NCBI GenBank assembly: GCA_023634235.1
Contig: JAMKCF010000001.1
Span: forward strand, 29,182,920-29,246,919
Direction of reading: 5' to 3'
From: Pisaster brevispinus
Lineage: Eukaryota; Echinodermata; Asteroidea; Forcipulatida; Asteriidae
Length of the DNA: 64,000 bases
The notes under the pieces: model-generated
What the model saw: the letters and a program-made list of their open reading frames with translations, nothing else
Databases searched by the model: none
Told to the model about the DNA's origin: nothing
Position numbers and translations under genes: made by a program
Shown here: positions 12,501 through 26,500 of the stretch, piece by piece
Position numbering within the stretch: position 1 is the stretch's first letter
Layout: every line of letters starts with the position of its first letter

Positions 12501-15500
12501 ATATTTTCTGAGCACTTTTAAAAGCAACTCTCTGAAACTGGCCCCTGGCTATTGAACTGAGGTTTATTTGTTGGCAAAAAAACAAATTGAGGATTGAAGC
12601 CAATTTACATAGCATGAAATCTGACAAGGAAATGATCAAGGTGGTTAGAGCAAGTCGAAAGGTGGACCACCTCACATTTGAATGGCCAGGGCCAATACGG
12701 CTTGAAATATGAGCCAGGAAAATTCAGTGACTTCGCTAAAACTCTATGCAATTTTAGATGCTTTCGCCACTATGGTAGCTTTTGACATTGAAACTAAAAC
12801 CATTCCCATGCTATCAATGCCCAATCAACAGAGAATAAATGTGTCATGTTTCACAAAGTTCCAATAAATTGTCATTTGAGGAGAAAATGCAGCTGAACTT
12901 GGGTGTTGTTGTTGGAGTATGAGTTTACAGTTTAGGAATAAACCACATCCTGCTCACACAACAGGATATGGACCACTATATTTCCTTTTTTAGTCTTTCT
13001 TTGGGTTCCATGCCCAACCAGGAAGTACAGATAACATCAATATTGTATTTTGTTTTTGTGTGCATATATTAGTGTGTGTATGCGTAAACTGACTCTTGGC
13101 CAGGATAAATGCCGTCTTGGAAAATGTTGGACAATGGCCAAATTTCAAAATCTACAAACCCAAATATATGTTGTGTCTGGTGGACATTATCTGTGGGTGA
13201 CTGCGGCTTTATGTTCCGACACCCTTTCATGTATGTCACGACAATCCTATGTTCCCATACTTATTCCTCATGATCAACACGCTAGGGTTGGGGTTAGGAT
13301 TAGGAAAATACATACGTCAGGGGTCTCGGAAAATAGGTGTGTAGCCTTACATGTATCATACATGTATATGTAGAATACATACATGTGTAAATACAATAAT
13401 CAACCAGTTTTCACTGTGTAGCAATGACTGGGCTGATGGCTGGCTTTCGTATCGGTCCATTAACAGCAGCAAGCCATCATGCAAGACCAGTACCATGCAT
13501 TGAAGACCAGGTCTTCACACTGTTATTCTCATTAATAAGTTACCTTTAACGGAGAAACGGTAACAATATTCAGAGTTTTTCATTTTGCTTTCGCCAATAT
13601 TTATCAGAAGTTGTTCAAATCACGTTCAAGGGCCATTCTTCAGGCACCTTAGGGCAGTTTCACGGGAAAGGTTGCAAAATGAAAAATGGGAAATCAATGC
13701 TTTATTTGATAGGAAGACTTTGGTGGAATTTGCTGGTTTTTGTCTAACAAGGACCTGTACATGTATGTTGTAGCAATCTCCAGAAAAAATTTCACAGTTC
13801 TACACATTACAGTTCTCAAATTATAAGCTCACATGGGTGCTAAACCACAAGGTTTGGAGTCTCATTCACATTTTCTAGAAACTGCAATAAGTGAGAAATA
13901 AAAATAAATGCCAGTGCAACCACCCAGACTTGCAGGGACATTGAAGTATGTCCCAAAAATCTGTACACCAAACTTTATTAGGATTGGCCAATTTGTTTTT
14001 TTGTTATGCCGTTTTGAGTGAGATGTTGATGTAGCCGTTAAATGTTTTTGCAAAATGTCCTTTCCTGAACATGGTATTTTATTCCAGAATTAAAAGAAAG
14101 GAAACACAACTTATTGCCAGTCAAAATGACGCTACACACTCCAGTAACCAAGTGCAAAAAGATTAGAATTGGGAAATCACACGTAAATTTGATAAAGCAG
14201 CTTTCCCATATGCTACTCAAAAGTAGGTTAAAAATGTCCTTTCCTGAACATGGCTCCCCTTTTTTTACAGGAAGTCAGAGATGACACTTTTTGGATATAG
14301 ACATGTACCTGGGGTTAGACTTACTAGATTTAACACAATATAAAAAGATTCAGATTCGAACCTTGCTTGCTGTCATGACATTGTCGTTAAACGGTGTTGT
14401 CATTTCCTGAACACATAGTTTAACAGAGTACTTGGCAAAACCATTGTTGCTGAAATTGGATGTAGTATATATTTATATTGTATGTACTATATATGTTTTA
14501 GAATTAAAACTAATAAAATGGCAAGAAAGTGTTAGTGTTTTGTCCTCACAGGTCATTTACTGACTCGTGTTTACACACAAAAGGAGTACACATGTGCATA
14601 TACATTTATCTGTATAAGTCACACTTAAATCCAATGTTTGTCAGGAATTAGACAATTAATAGTTTCTTATCATCCCTTCCTCAAAATTCATGCACTAGTT
14701 TGAGTCAATTTAATTAAAATTTACTGTTTTAGTCTAGTTTTTGTGTATTAAAGTGTTCAGGAAAGGACAATTTTTTTTAACAAGTTTAACAACAACCTGA
14801 TATACACTGTTTTAACAAATCTTTCTGTGTGTGCAGCTATTTAATTAGTTAGTTTTGCTAAAATTTTTGAAAAGAAAAGCATTTTGTTTGTAGCTAGGGA
14901 AGAGTGAAATCATACTACATTGTATCCATGTGGAAGCAAAACATGAGATGTAGCCAAGTGTGACGACAAAAAAACCCATTTTGATTGTATTCGATATGCA
15001 TCATATAGACAGGTTTTTTTTATATGCAAAGAAAATTGTAGGACCGAAACGCACTCAAAATGTTCAGAAAACTTTTCTTTGATGCACATATGCATGCGCT
15101 CACACAGAAGAAAAGGGTGTTTTTGTAGGTGAAGGGGGTGGGATGGGGAAAGAGATGTTAGAATCTACTTAAAAGAATTTTTTTTTAGATGAGAGTTTTC
15201 AGAGTTAAGAGCTATAAATTCAGTTGGTTTTGATGTGGTGTTTCAGGATATTTGAATTTAAAGTTACATTACTTCAAAGTCATACTGATTGATTATTTGT
15301 TTGATTTAAATTTACCAGAGCTTTGTGGCTATTGATGTGCCTATTCCTTAGATCCCATTTTGTTAACATAACAAAACCTTGCTGACTGAACAGTGTTCAC
15401 TGGGTATGTTGAATTATCTGGGCATTTCTTTGTGGAGCATACATGTATCAATGTCTCAATTTAATGTTTTCACCAGCAGTGATTTATTACATTTGAAGCA

Positions 15501-17507
15501 ATTAGACATTACTTCAGTTTACTGTCATGTACAGTACATATGCAAGGTTCTATGCTAAACCTTGTTAAAATTGTGTCCTTTCCTGAACAAAAAACACAAA
15601 AGTTAGTTGCAGCATAAACAAAGTACAAACTGACCTGCTTTAGAAATGTACAGAATTACCTCTCAACTCTAAAAACCTTTTAAAATTTGTTTCTTCTAAC
15701 AAATAATTTACTTTAAAGTGCCTTGGATATTTACCTACTTGTACATTAGTGTGCTGATACATAATGCGTAGTGATGCATCATGCAGGCTATCACACACAT
15801 TTTATCAGCTTTATTGCATTCTCTTTAACAACTATGTTCTTGTAACAATGCTACTCTACTGCCCCTCTTAATTAGGTTTATTGTTATATTCCTTGTCATG
15901 TTGCTTCATAACATCTAACTTGACCAAAAATGTAGTATTTGTTAAAACTGTTGTCCTTTCCTGAACAAAACGGAACCTTTTTATAGCAATGATAAAGACC
16001 ATGGTAATTTGATAACGCAGCACACTTTAAACACAATTTCTTTGCCAATTGTTCTACCATGTATACAACCCATGAACACAAGTGCAGATAATCAGGAGAC
16101 TGCATGGTTTTCTGTAAAACAGAAATGAAAGTTTGTGGTTCAAGGAAAAAAGAGTTAAAAAACAGAATTTTCAGTCAAAATATGAATTTACATGGTTTTT
16201 TTGGTAGCCTACAGTGCATTAATATTCAAGACATGACTACTGTAATGATTGTCAATCATTTTAAAGCAACACCAAGCATGTTTGAGATGTGGAATTGGCA
16301 GTTTATGACATTCACCTTCTTTGACCAATATTGTGGTCTGCAAAGTGTAAAGTGTCTAAAAAAAACAAAAAGAAAAAATGTTTAAGCTCTGAAATTCACA
16401 TTTTCTAGTACCTTTATAATGTACATTTAAAAAAATAAAGATGTTTTATCGATACTACAAGTTTCATTTTTGACCCTCCGTGAGACTTTTTTGCAACCTT
16501 TCCCAGGTAAATGCCCCTTATCTCTTACAAATAGTTAACTATTCTCGCAAATAATTAACTGCAACCTCGAAAAATTTAAAGGGGTTGTGTCATCATGATG
16601 AAAGCAGGTCAGTGGCTGTACGTGGAATTATGAACTCTCACCCAGTTACTGCTCGCACGTGCCCTCCCTGTATCAATACAGAACGTGCACACACGTGCTG
16701 TAACTGTTTTGATCAAGGCGCGAAGCCCCTTTAACCTACAAATATATTTTTCAGTCACTAAAGAAAAACTACAACTTATTTTGTGGGAAGACTAAGGAGC
16801 TAAAACAAAGGTGTCTGAATTTGCTTTCTGACTGCTTTCTAAACAAAACAAAACAAAATACTCTCACCCTCTTTCCTGTTTTTAAAATAGAATTGCAGAG
16901 GTGTGATCCAACAAAACTGAAAAACCGAGGGGAAAAATTTTTCTCTTTAAACCAAAATCATGGTTTCATTTCATAAAGAAAAAACAAGACACAAGAAACC
17001 TGGAAATTGGACAACCTCGAAACTTAACCAATATACAGTTTGTCTACATGTACAAAATGCTATGTATTTATGGTCCAGTCAGGCAGATAATTAAGTGTTT
17101 CTTTTTTCCTTTATGTTTTTTTATAGTTTCTGTTTCATGTCTGTTTGAACTGGCACATAACCAAGCTAAAAAAATCATCGCAGACACAGACAGTTCTGTG
17201 GCTTCATATGACTGATTTACATCAGTACATGTAGGTCAGAACTTTATCTTACATTTCAATTTTCCTGCTGCTTTATTTAAACCACAAATTTCATTTTACT
17301 TGCTGTCTTCCTGAATTCAACAAATTCGTCTAAAGAGGAATCAAATATCAAGCAAGTGTTGCCTGATTGGTTTAGTAACATAAATATCAATGGTGGCCTT
17401 AAACTTCTGTTCACAAATGGGCCCAGTTTCGTGAGGCTGTTCAGCAAAAAAAAATTGCCCGTCAAATTAGAAATGTTTAGCAACAACCTGCAGGGGACAC
17501 AATTCTA

Positions 17508-17543
<36 letters not shown>

Positions 17544-20500
17544 GTGTTTTATAATGCCTTTATTAGAGCATTTAATGTCCACCCTGACATGCCACTGTTA
17601 CCACTGCTACTTCGTCCTTCAGATGGGGCATAGAGCTACTAGTCCCATGTATTGTGTAATGCATGTTAAAGAACCTAGTGCACTTATTGTTAAGAGCTGG
17701 GGTTTGGCCTCGGTGTTCCTGGTATGGTTTGCTGCAGAATATCCCACATCACCTTGCCTCGGTGTTATTCATGGTTTGGCAGCAAATTGAGCCACTAGGC
17801 TTCCCTATTGGGCACTTTGATGCTTCACTTAATAATTCCTTAACAAATCTCTCACCTGGGTCCAATTTCATAAAGCCTTTGTACAAAAACGTGCTGAGTA
17901 AAGACAAATCTTGCTAAGGTTATCAGACAAAATTCCAAGAAGTTTAAATTGTTTTGTCTGATGACAATCAAGCACAGCCATGACAGCAGTCTTTCTTGAA
18001 TTTCTATAGTTTACAATACTACATCACCGACATCTCAACCCTTTTAGCTGTTAGCTGTTGGCCAAGGTTGTTCAACAATGATGGGCTTGTCTATAATGTA
18101 ATAGTCCTTCTCTAATGGATTGTCTTTAATCTCAACACTGTGATAAACTGGTTTTGTCGGTCAGGGCTTTAATACTATCCCTACAATCTAGACCATTATC
18201 ATGACGACAGGGCTCAAAATCAACACTGGACCGCAGGCCTGAGGCCAGTGGTTTTAGCACCGAGCCAGTAACTCATGACTGGACAAATCCAAAAGCCTTG
18301 CAGTTTTGTTCAAATGTTAACTGTCAGTGATAAATATCTTTCAATTCAATGATATGTTGAGTAGAGAAGAATACTTAACCCATAACACCAAATGAGATAA
18401 ATCTTCTCTAAGTGCTTGTTCAATTTAACCAGCTCAATTCATGAATTGTTAAACATTGTTAGTATTGTTTTCTTCTCTTATTTCATTTCTGGTCATGTAA
18501 AAAAATACTGGTCTAGTAAACATGTTAAGTTACAAGCCCTGTGGTCTTTTGGATTCCCCCCCCCCAAATTCAAGCCCTGGACGACTGTAATTGACCATGG
18601 ATTATCCCCACACTTTCTGCTTGCAATTTGATAACTTTGAATGTATTCAGTGTTTAAGAAACGGCGCATTTGGCAGGCATTCCCACAGACTTGTGCACTA
18701 ACCAAAATCTCCTCTTCACCCTACAACCTAACTCAACATTTTTAATATCTAGTGCATGACAGTATTCTCCTACAATGGCATTTACAGTCCACACAAGTGT
18801 GAAAGTGTCAACATTTTATATCTCACTTAAAATAGGCAGGAGCGATAATCTTCCTGGCAATTATCAACATACTGTTTCAAGGAGAACAATACAAATAAGA
18901 CACTTCAAAGATGTTGATGACATGACTGTCATGGAAACCAGGGCTCGAATTTGGGGAAAAAATTCACAAGACTGCAGGGCTTGTAGCTCAAAACTTTTAC
19001 TGGACCAGAAAATTTGTTACAAGACCGGAATCAAAATGAGAAGAACACTCTACACAGTTTCACATTTGAGCTGTTTTTGTACCAAGCACTAAGAGAAGAT
19101 TTATCAAGTTTTTCTTGTGGGTAATACTTCAATACTCAATTGATCATTTAATTTAAAAATATGGTGACGTGTTATTATTCAAAAACACAAGACCGCCGGA
19201 CTTGTACGGTCATAAGTTTACTGGCCCGACACTAAAATCACTGGCCTCGGGCCTGCGGTCCAGTGTCAAATTCGAGCCCTGGAAACCCGCAATGCCAATG
19301 TTGGATCCAACCTCCCGTCTGCAATCCTTGGATGTTTGGTCATCCGACAAAAAATGCGGCTTCACGCAAAAAGCTGCTTCACCACGGACATTTGTTTCTC
19401 TCAGAACCCCTCTCGCCCCCTCTCATTGACTCTAAAAGACAATCAAATCACACAATGTGTAGTTGTCAACCCTACCCTATATTAACTCACCAGCTTGTTC
19501 CATATGACAGTTGACCCATTGGATCAAGAGCTTCTCTGGTGAAAGTGACATCAGCGTCTTGATTCATGGTTGATGTCTTACCCTTCCCCAGCCATCACAT
19601 CATTCAACCCAACTCTCACATCCTAGCCACCTCCCAACCTACCCACCACCCGTACCCTATATTAACTCACCAGCCTGTTCCATATGATAGTTGACCCATC
19701 GGATCAAGAGCTCCTCTGGTGAGAGTGACAACAGCGTGTTGATGTCTTCTCCCTCTCGCAGCAATCTCATCAAACCAGGCACCTGCTGAAGATCAATCTT
19801 AGCAAACAGTCCGACCTACAAGACACAAACACTCCAACTTAGTGTGAACAAATCCTGCAGAATTGGGTCTTTATGCACAAATACAGAGCATCCTTAAATG
19901 AGGGAAAGGTCCATTTGATCATACCACACAATGATTAATTAAGCCATATCTCCAAAGTTTAATGACCTGGGGCAGTCAAATTCAGTGATCTCCTGGAATG
20001 GACCATTACACATATCTAAGATAAAGCATTTAAAGAGATCATTCTTGCCAAATTCCAGTCATCTTTTTAACTTCAACACTAATTTTGTAGCAAGGTGGTT
20101 TAATGGCTTATTGCTGTATCATTCGTTTGCTTTTTGAGTGTTTTTATGCAATGTATTTTTAGGGTCACTTTACCTCATTGGGCAATTTACAGGCAATCTG
20201 CTCTGGGCAATCTTCAAGATGCAGGCATTAAAAAAAACCAATTTGATTCTATTTTCCAACATGTAAGTTTCTCCTAAATGTTCACATAAATAACTCCTGT
20301 GCTAAGTATTCCTTTTGCATGCAGCGCAGTTCGTTACCTCTAATTGGTTAGTAAAATTGCCCAGTGTAACAACGCCCTTAGCCTTCATGTATTTCTTCTT
20401 GTTTCTTATATCATGTACTTCATGTACTTTGTAGTAGTGTCATTGTTCTTTAACACGTGGGATATGGAATTTCATGTGTTCAATTCGTGATGAAGTATAA

Positions 20501-23500
20501 TAATAACAATGAATGAATAACAATAGCTTCCTACACCCATTTTTTTATCCTTACACGAATGATCTGCCACAAGAGCCCAAGCACGAGATGGGGTGTGCCT
20601 CGTGCGAGATCCTCAGCTCCGATGTTGACGATGCTACACCCGATGGAGCGAGCCGAATTCAGGGCTAGGGTCAGGTTCTCCTGCTTGGTGTAGATGTTAA
20701 GCTTCTTGCCACGGTTGATGGCACGCTCGTCAACTGTATCGGGAACAGATACGTTGATCAGCTTGCTGTTACGAACATGGAGGAAAATACATGTAACTCA
20801 TTAAATAACATTTCAATTAAAATCAAAGTACTTTGTTGTGCCAAAAACGAGTAATGTCAATTTTGACAACAGAGCCTTTTCAGTCTATGGAACGAACTTC
20901 CAAATCACATGGGACTCAACATCTTTCAACACATTTAAGACAACTTGCTCACTTGTTTCAGGAGGCCTGTCATCAATGACTTATTTATTTCTTCTGTGCC
21001 TCAGCGTCTCTGAGCAAACCTTTGATTTAGTCACTTAATAAATTTTGACTGATTGATTGTTTGAAAGTAATTCTGGAAAATGTTTGCACATAAAAGATGC
21101 ATGTTTTCATCCCAATTGTGACTTTTCATATAAAATAACTCAAATTTGCTCCTTTTTCTGAGAAAGTTAGCTTTAACATTGCACCTTTTTATTACCATCA
21201 GTAGTTTTGTATTAGTTTGGATAAATTTCTTCCATTGCTTTTTTCTTTAGAAAAATTCCAGAGACAGTTCTTAATCTTAAACTCATACAGGCGACAGGTG
21301 TACTTTTCTCAAGTATAGTATTAAACTTTGTCATTAAATGCAAACAACTTTCAACAATCACTAAGTAAGTCCTGAAAATTACTGAAAAACATTTTAAGCT
21401 CTATTACTTGTTGTGGTAATTTTTTTATGCATGAGGATTCTGTCGAATCGTTGTTGTACATGGTTGGCCAGTCTTTAACACAAGGCCACTTAAGATTTCA
21501 CTGGATTTTTTTTTTTATTTTGAGCCCAATAGGCAGTTTCAAATTGTAGACAACAAAATAATTGGAAATCCAGGAATCTCGAGGTACAGTTAAGTACTAT
21601 GACATTTGGTTTCTGATGCAAGGCAAACTGAGCAGAACTACTTGCCCTGTTTGAAGATTATTGGTTGTTTTTTGTTTGTTTTGGTTTTGGGTTTCTGTTT
21701 TTCTTTTGCTTTTTTTTTAAGATGCATGGACATGTGTACTCCACAGTCACTTCACAGTATAAAATGTCTGCAATGGACATTCAATTATTGTTTGGCTCTC
21801 AGTTATATGAGTGCCTTGAACAAAAAAAGGCTGTTTACTACAAGGCTTGAATTTGGGAGAAAAATCCACAAGACCGCAGGGCTTGTAGCTTAAAATGTTA
21901 ACCACGTTAACTGGACAAGAAATGTTTTTTACAAGACCAGAATCAAAATGAGAAAAAAATGAATGAGTGAAAAAATGAAATGAACTGTGCTAGAATTAAA
22001 ATCTCTTGGGGTGGGGGCAGAGGTTTAGTTGAAACTTACCAGAGCAGAATTCCGTCATCAATTTTTTTGAATATATCATCTGTTCCTTCATCGATACGCA
22101 GATATTTTGATGCTTCTTCATCTTGAATCAGCTCCTTGCGATTGTTAATGAAATCTGAAACAATCGCAATAATAATAACCGGATAAGCACACGATACTTA
22201 AAAATCTAAGGCCGTGTCCGAAACGGCGACTTCGGCTACAGCTACGGCTAGATCGCGTGCGACTGACTATTCTTCAACACTGGCAGACGCGCTGATCTAG
22301 CTGTAGCTGTAGCCGACGTTGCCGTTTCGGACACGGCCTTACTGTAAAATGTTTCTTTAAAAGGGCTGTGTCATCATGATCAAAGCAGCAGGCCTGTGTC
22401 TGTGTATGGAATTATGAACTCTCCCCCAGTTACTACAATCGCGCTCTCCCTCCATATCATTCTACATGTATGGAGGGTCATTTGAAGTGTATTGCATCAC
22501 AATACGTGCATTTTTACACAATGCACACTACAAGCGCTCTAAAGCTTTTAACAAGCGTGCAGAGCAGTCCTTTTTGGTAGGCCAATCAGCGCTGATTTGC
22601 AGTGCTTCCCTTCCAGGGGTTAGTCAGGACTCAGGAGAGGTATCAACAGGCGCACTGCTGATGGTATCAATGCTGTTTCTAGCCCTACATGTTTGTTTTG
22701 AAAAGACAGAAAATCACTGGCCCTACATACATGTACTTTTACATGGGGATGTTGTTCAAAATTAACAGAGCACTGACTATCTCCCCAAAAAAGTGTTCAC
22801 TGTATACCATACATGTACACTTGTATGTAACATACATGTACTGTAAGTGCTGTGTAATATGAATGGAAGAGTAGACAATTTCTAAAATCTGAAGGAACAG
22901 CTGAATAAACTATGTATTGTTTACAGAGAGAAAGACCTTGTGAATTCCACATACACTGTAATTTCCTCACAGCCTAGATACTTCACTTGTCATGAGAAAT
23001 TGTACATTTTGTGTCATAATTAATGTCACATTAAATGTATAATGCAGCACCCTAGGAGTCTCCCTTAAAAATGGTCCACAGGGGCAACAAAAATCAGGAA
23101 TCAGATTGAAGTAGGGAGAATATCAAGGTTGAACAAAGAAACGTGGGGTGCCCCAAAAGTATGGTTAAGTGAAAGAACTAGAGAGAGGCCATTGGAGCAC
23201 CTGCCATTGTAATGAAAGAGGCTCTATGAGGCAAGAGTGCGACGAACACATAGGGGTTGTAGGGTCTAATAATGTTCTTGGTTTGAGATTTAACGAGGCA
23301 TTAGGCGTTTGTCCTTTGGATGAACACAGAGTTGTTTCATTTTTATTTTACTGTGATCCATGTCCTGAACTTGACCATGAATTTAAGACAGTAGACATGA
23401 CCCTAATTCTATGCAAACCAAACCAAAATTCATAGCCATACCACTTGGAAATGGATGGGATTCCGTACCGTGAAGGAGAGGGGCCTTTATTTACTCACTA

Positions 23501-26500
23501 TGATACATAAACATCTTTAAAAAGGTTGAAAACTTAGGACCACTCAGGTAAAGAAAACTTACTTGCAAAGGCCACCTTTTCTGCTTCAGCTACTGAGTGG
23601 GTAGTGCCTTCGGCAGATGTATGAGAGGTTCCAGATAGAGCCGAGATTCCTTCTCGTTTGGAGATTGCCTTACGGAAAGTCTTGGCAACCTCTTTGTTCT
23701 TTATTTCACAATACAGCTAAAAGAAAAATATGTTGTACATAGCATGAATAACAGAAACAGCAACAAGGTATGAAGAAAAGCAGATCAAAGAGCATGCATT
23801 CTTCATACCTTAAGACAATTTGTTTTTCAACCAGGAAGTTATTTTTTCTTTAAGTTTGAATTAAGATAAAAGTCTTAAACTTCTCATCACTGTGATTCTC
23901 TTTTGGAGGCAGTAAAAATAAATGTACTCTCTCCATTCCTCTCTGCCAATTAATTTCAAGGAGTAGGCAGTTCAGTTAGCACATGCCAGAGTTTCATCTT
24001 TCAGAGAGCACTTCCTATCCTTTTGCAATGGATACTTCTATTTGAAAAATCTTAAAATCTATTGGAAAGTTTTGAAAGGGTATCAAGGCCAAGACTGGGG
24101 CAATAGAGTCCATGGCCTTCATGTAAAACTACATGTCACAATCAACATCTTTGAGAGGACAAAGCCGTTTACCTTTACTTCCATTTGAAAATCCTTTAGT
24201 CTCGCCTATGGAAAATTTTTAAAGGGGCATCAAGGCCAAGACCAGGGCAACAGGGGACATGACCTCTATGACCTCTGCATAATTCCAGACATGTCAGCAG
24301 TCAACCTCGTCCCCATCGTTTACTTTATTTCCAACCATGTTTGTAAATAGTAAACCCTGGGATGGAAACTCCTCACTTGGACCCTGATTGGACAACAACA
24401 TTACATGTTTCCAATAGGGTCATTCCGTGTCAAATCAACCAATGGGGTTGCAGGTCACCTCTCAGATTTGGCTGAAATTCATTTCTAATGTTCATCTATG
24501 TGTATAATGAGCATATGCAAAAAAGAAAATTCCAACTCCAAGTCGTTTCAAAATTAAGGCCCCTTAAAGTGGGCGTGGCAACCCCCCTTTCAGTGAACAC
24601 GATTTGCGACAATGAATATTTTGCGTTTTGTAATGCGCTTAAACGCGCCTTTAAAAAAAGATACAAAGCTATAAATTGGTACCTAGGGTGACTGTCACCC
24701 AAATAGCTCAAATCTGGCCTCAAAACAAGAGTATCTCATTCCCTTTTCTCTCTACAGGCTGCTGAAAACACTAATTTAATCTGCCGAAAAAAATTAATTT
24801 CCATATTCAGACCCCCCTCATACTCACAATTGATAGTTTGAAAAGCTTGATATTGCTATTTGTATTATATCTAGGAACATGTGGTTATCCCCAAACAAGG
24901 ATAGAGCCCTTATTCATTTAATAAAATGTTTGCAAGGCTCCAAAGTTGGTTCTTGACCGAAAATATCAAAAAAACACCAACATTCTTGGTGTTTAAGCGC
25001 ATTACAAAACGCAACATATTCATTGTCGCAAATCGCGTTCACTGAAAGGGGGGGTTGCCACGCCCACTTTAAGGGGCCTTAATTTTGAAACGACTTGGAG
25101 TTGGAATTGTCTTTTTTACATGCTCATTATACACATAGATGAACATTAGAAATGAATTTCAGCCAAATCTGAGAGGTGACGTGTAAAAATTTTCAGAATA
25201 TTGGTTGATTTGACACGGAATGACCCAATACATACAAGCTACTAAATCTGGTACACGAGACTATGGCGAAGATGTGAATTTCGATATGCAGCCAGACTAT
25301 TCTAATTTGCATACGTATCCAAAATTGTTGGATATGCAAATGTTCCAATACCAGGGTGAGAGAGCAGTCAACCTCGTACCCAACCTTGTACTGCTCGACA
25401 CACCCCGGGGGAAGAGGTTAGTCAGCAGTCAACATACATGTAGACCTGGCATTTCCTCTTTAATAGACTGTGCAAGTCTTGCGCGTATTCGAACATTGGG
25501 ATCTGTAAAGCGCGTGAGTTTGTTTCTTTAACGCGTTTAAGCAATGTACAAGGGACCACAGTGGTCCCAAAAACGTTCGAATACGCGCGAGACTTGCATG
25601 GTCTATAGGGCTAGGCTATTTTCCTATTGCAAAAGGCACTCATTAGAAAAATTTGTAAAAGTCCAGATAAGGAATTTTTCAAGGGGCATCAAAGCCAAGA
25701 CATACACTGAAACAAAAACTTACACCGAAAAACTCAGATAAGTTGATCCGTTTATCGTTGTCCTTGTCTAATGACTTCATAAGGTTACGCAGTTCATATC
25801 CAGGCATAACAATGTCCACACTTTGGAGTGCTTCACCAAGCTCCTCGGTTGTTATGTAGCCATTGTTGTCCAGATCAAACTGTAGCAAGCAGGGGAAGAA
25901 AAGAAAACAGTTACTTTTGCTATATCAGAATAATTCAAATTTTGTGTTATAGCATTTTATAACTCTCATTTTTTTTTTTTTTTTTTACAATTATTATGAA
26001 AAAAGAAAGTGTAGCATTCGGTTGCGAGTATCTTTTTGAAGTACATGTAGGAAATCAATAAAAGAAATCATTACTACCCATAGGCCTTATTTTTATTAAC
26101 ACGTTCATGCAAAGTCAATTTATAAGACACTAGTTTCATTGTACAGTATCATGTAGCCATTGTTGTCCAGATCAAACTGTAGCAAGCAGGGGAAGAAAAT
26201 AAAACAGTTACTTTTGCTTCACATAATATTGGAATTATTCAAATTTTGTGTTAGTGCATTTTTTAGAACTATCATTTTTGTGGTACATGTATTTATAACA
26301 ATTATTATGAATTTTTAAGACAGAGAAGAATTGTAGCGATTGTCTTTTTGAAAAGGAAATCAATGAAAGAAATCGTCCAGTAGGCCTTATTATTATTACC
26401 ACGTTCATGCAAGTACAATTTATAAGACAGTATTTTTATTGTACAGTATCATGTTTATTTTACATATATATTGTACACGTTTTGTTTTTTTTGTCATTTC

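Larger units (their letters stand above)
11236..19670 (-). other. Plastin intron 6 (8.4 kb)
   Basis: Contains a SINE at about 11700-11905, a telomere-like word at 13282, the six-fold GTCCTTTCCTGAACA motif at 14.06-15.97 kb, a hairpin element at 16576-16734, an ACT microsatellite at 17508, a SINE tail at 17555, two large foldback copies at 18.2 and 19.0 kb, and the partial copy of exon 6 at 19474-19580. Confidence 0.7.

Noticed and set aside
13282..13305. Interstitial telomere / chromosome fusion scar
   Set aside because: Only a few degenerate units and no flanking subtelomeric sequence.
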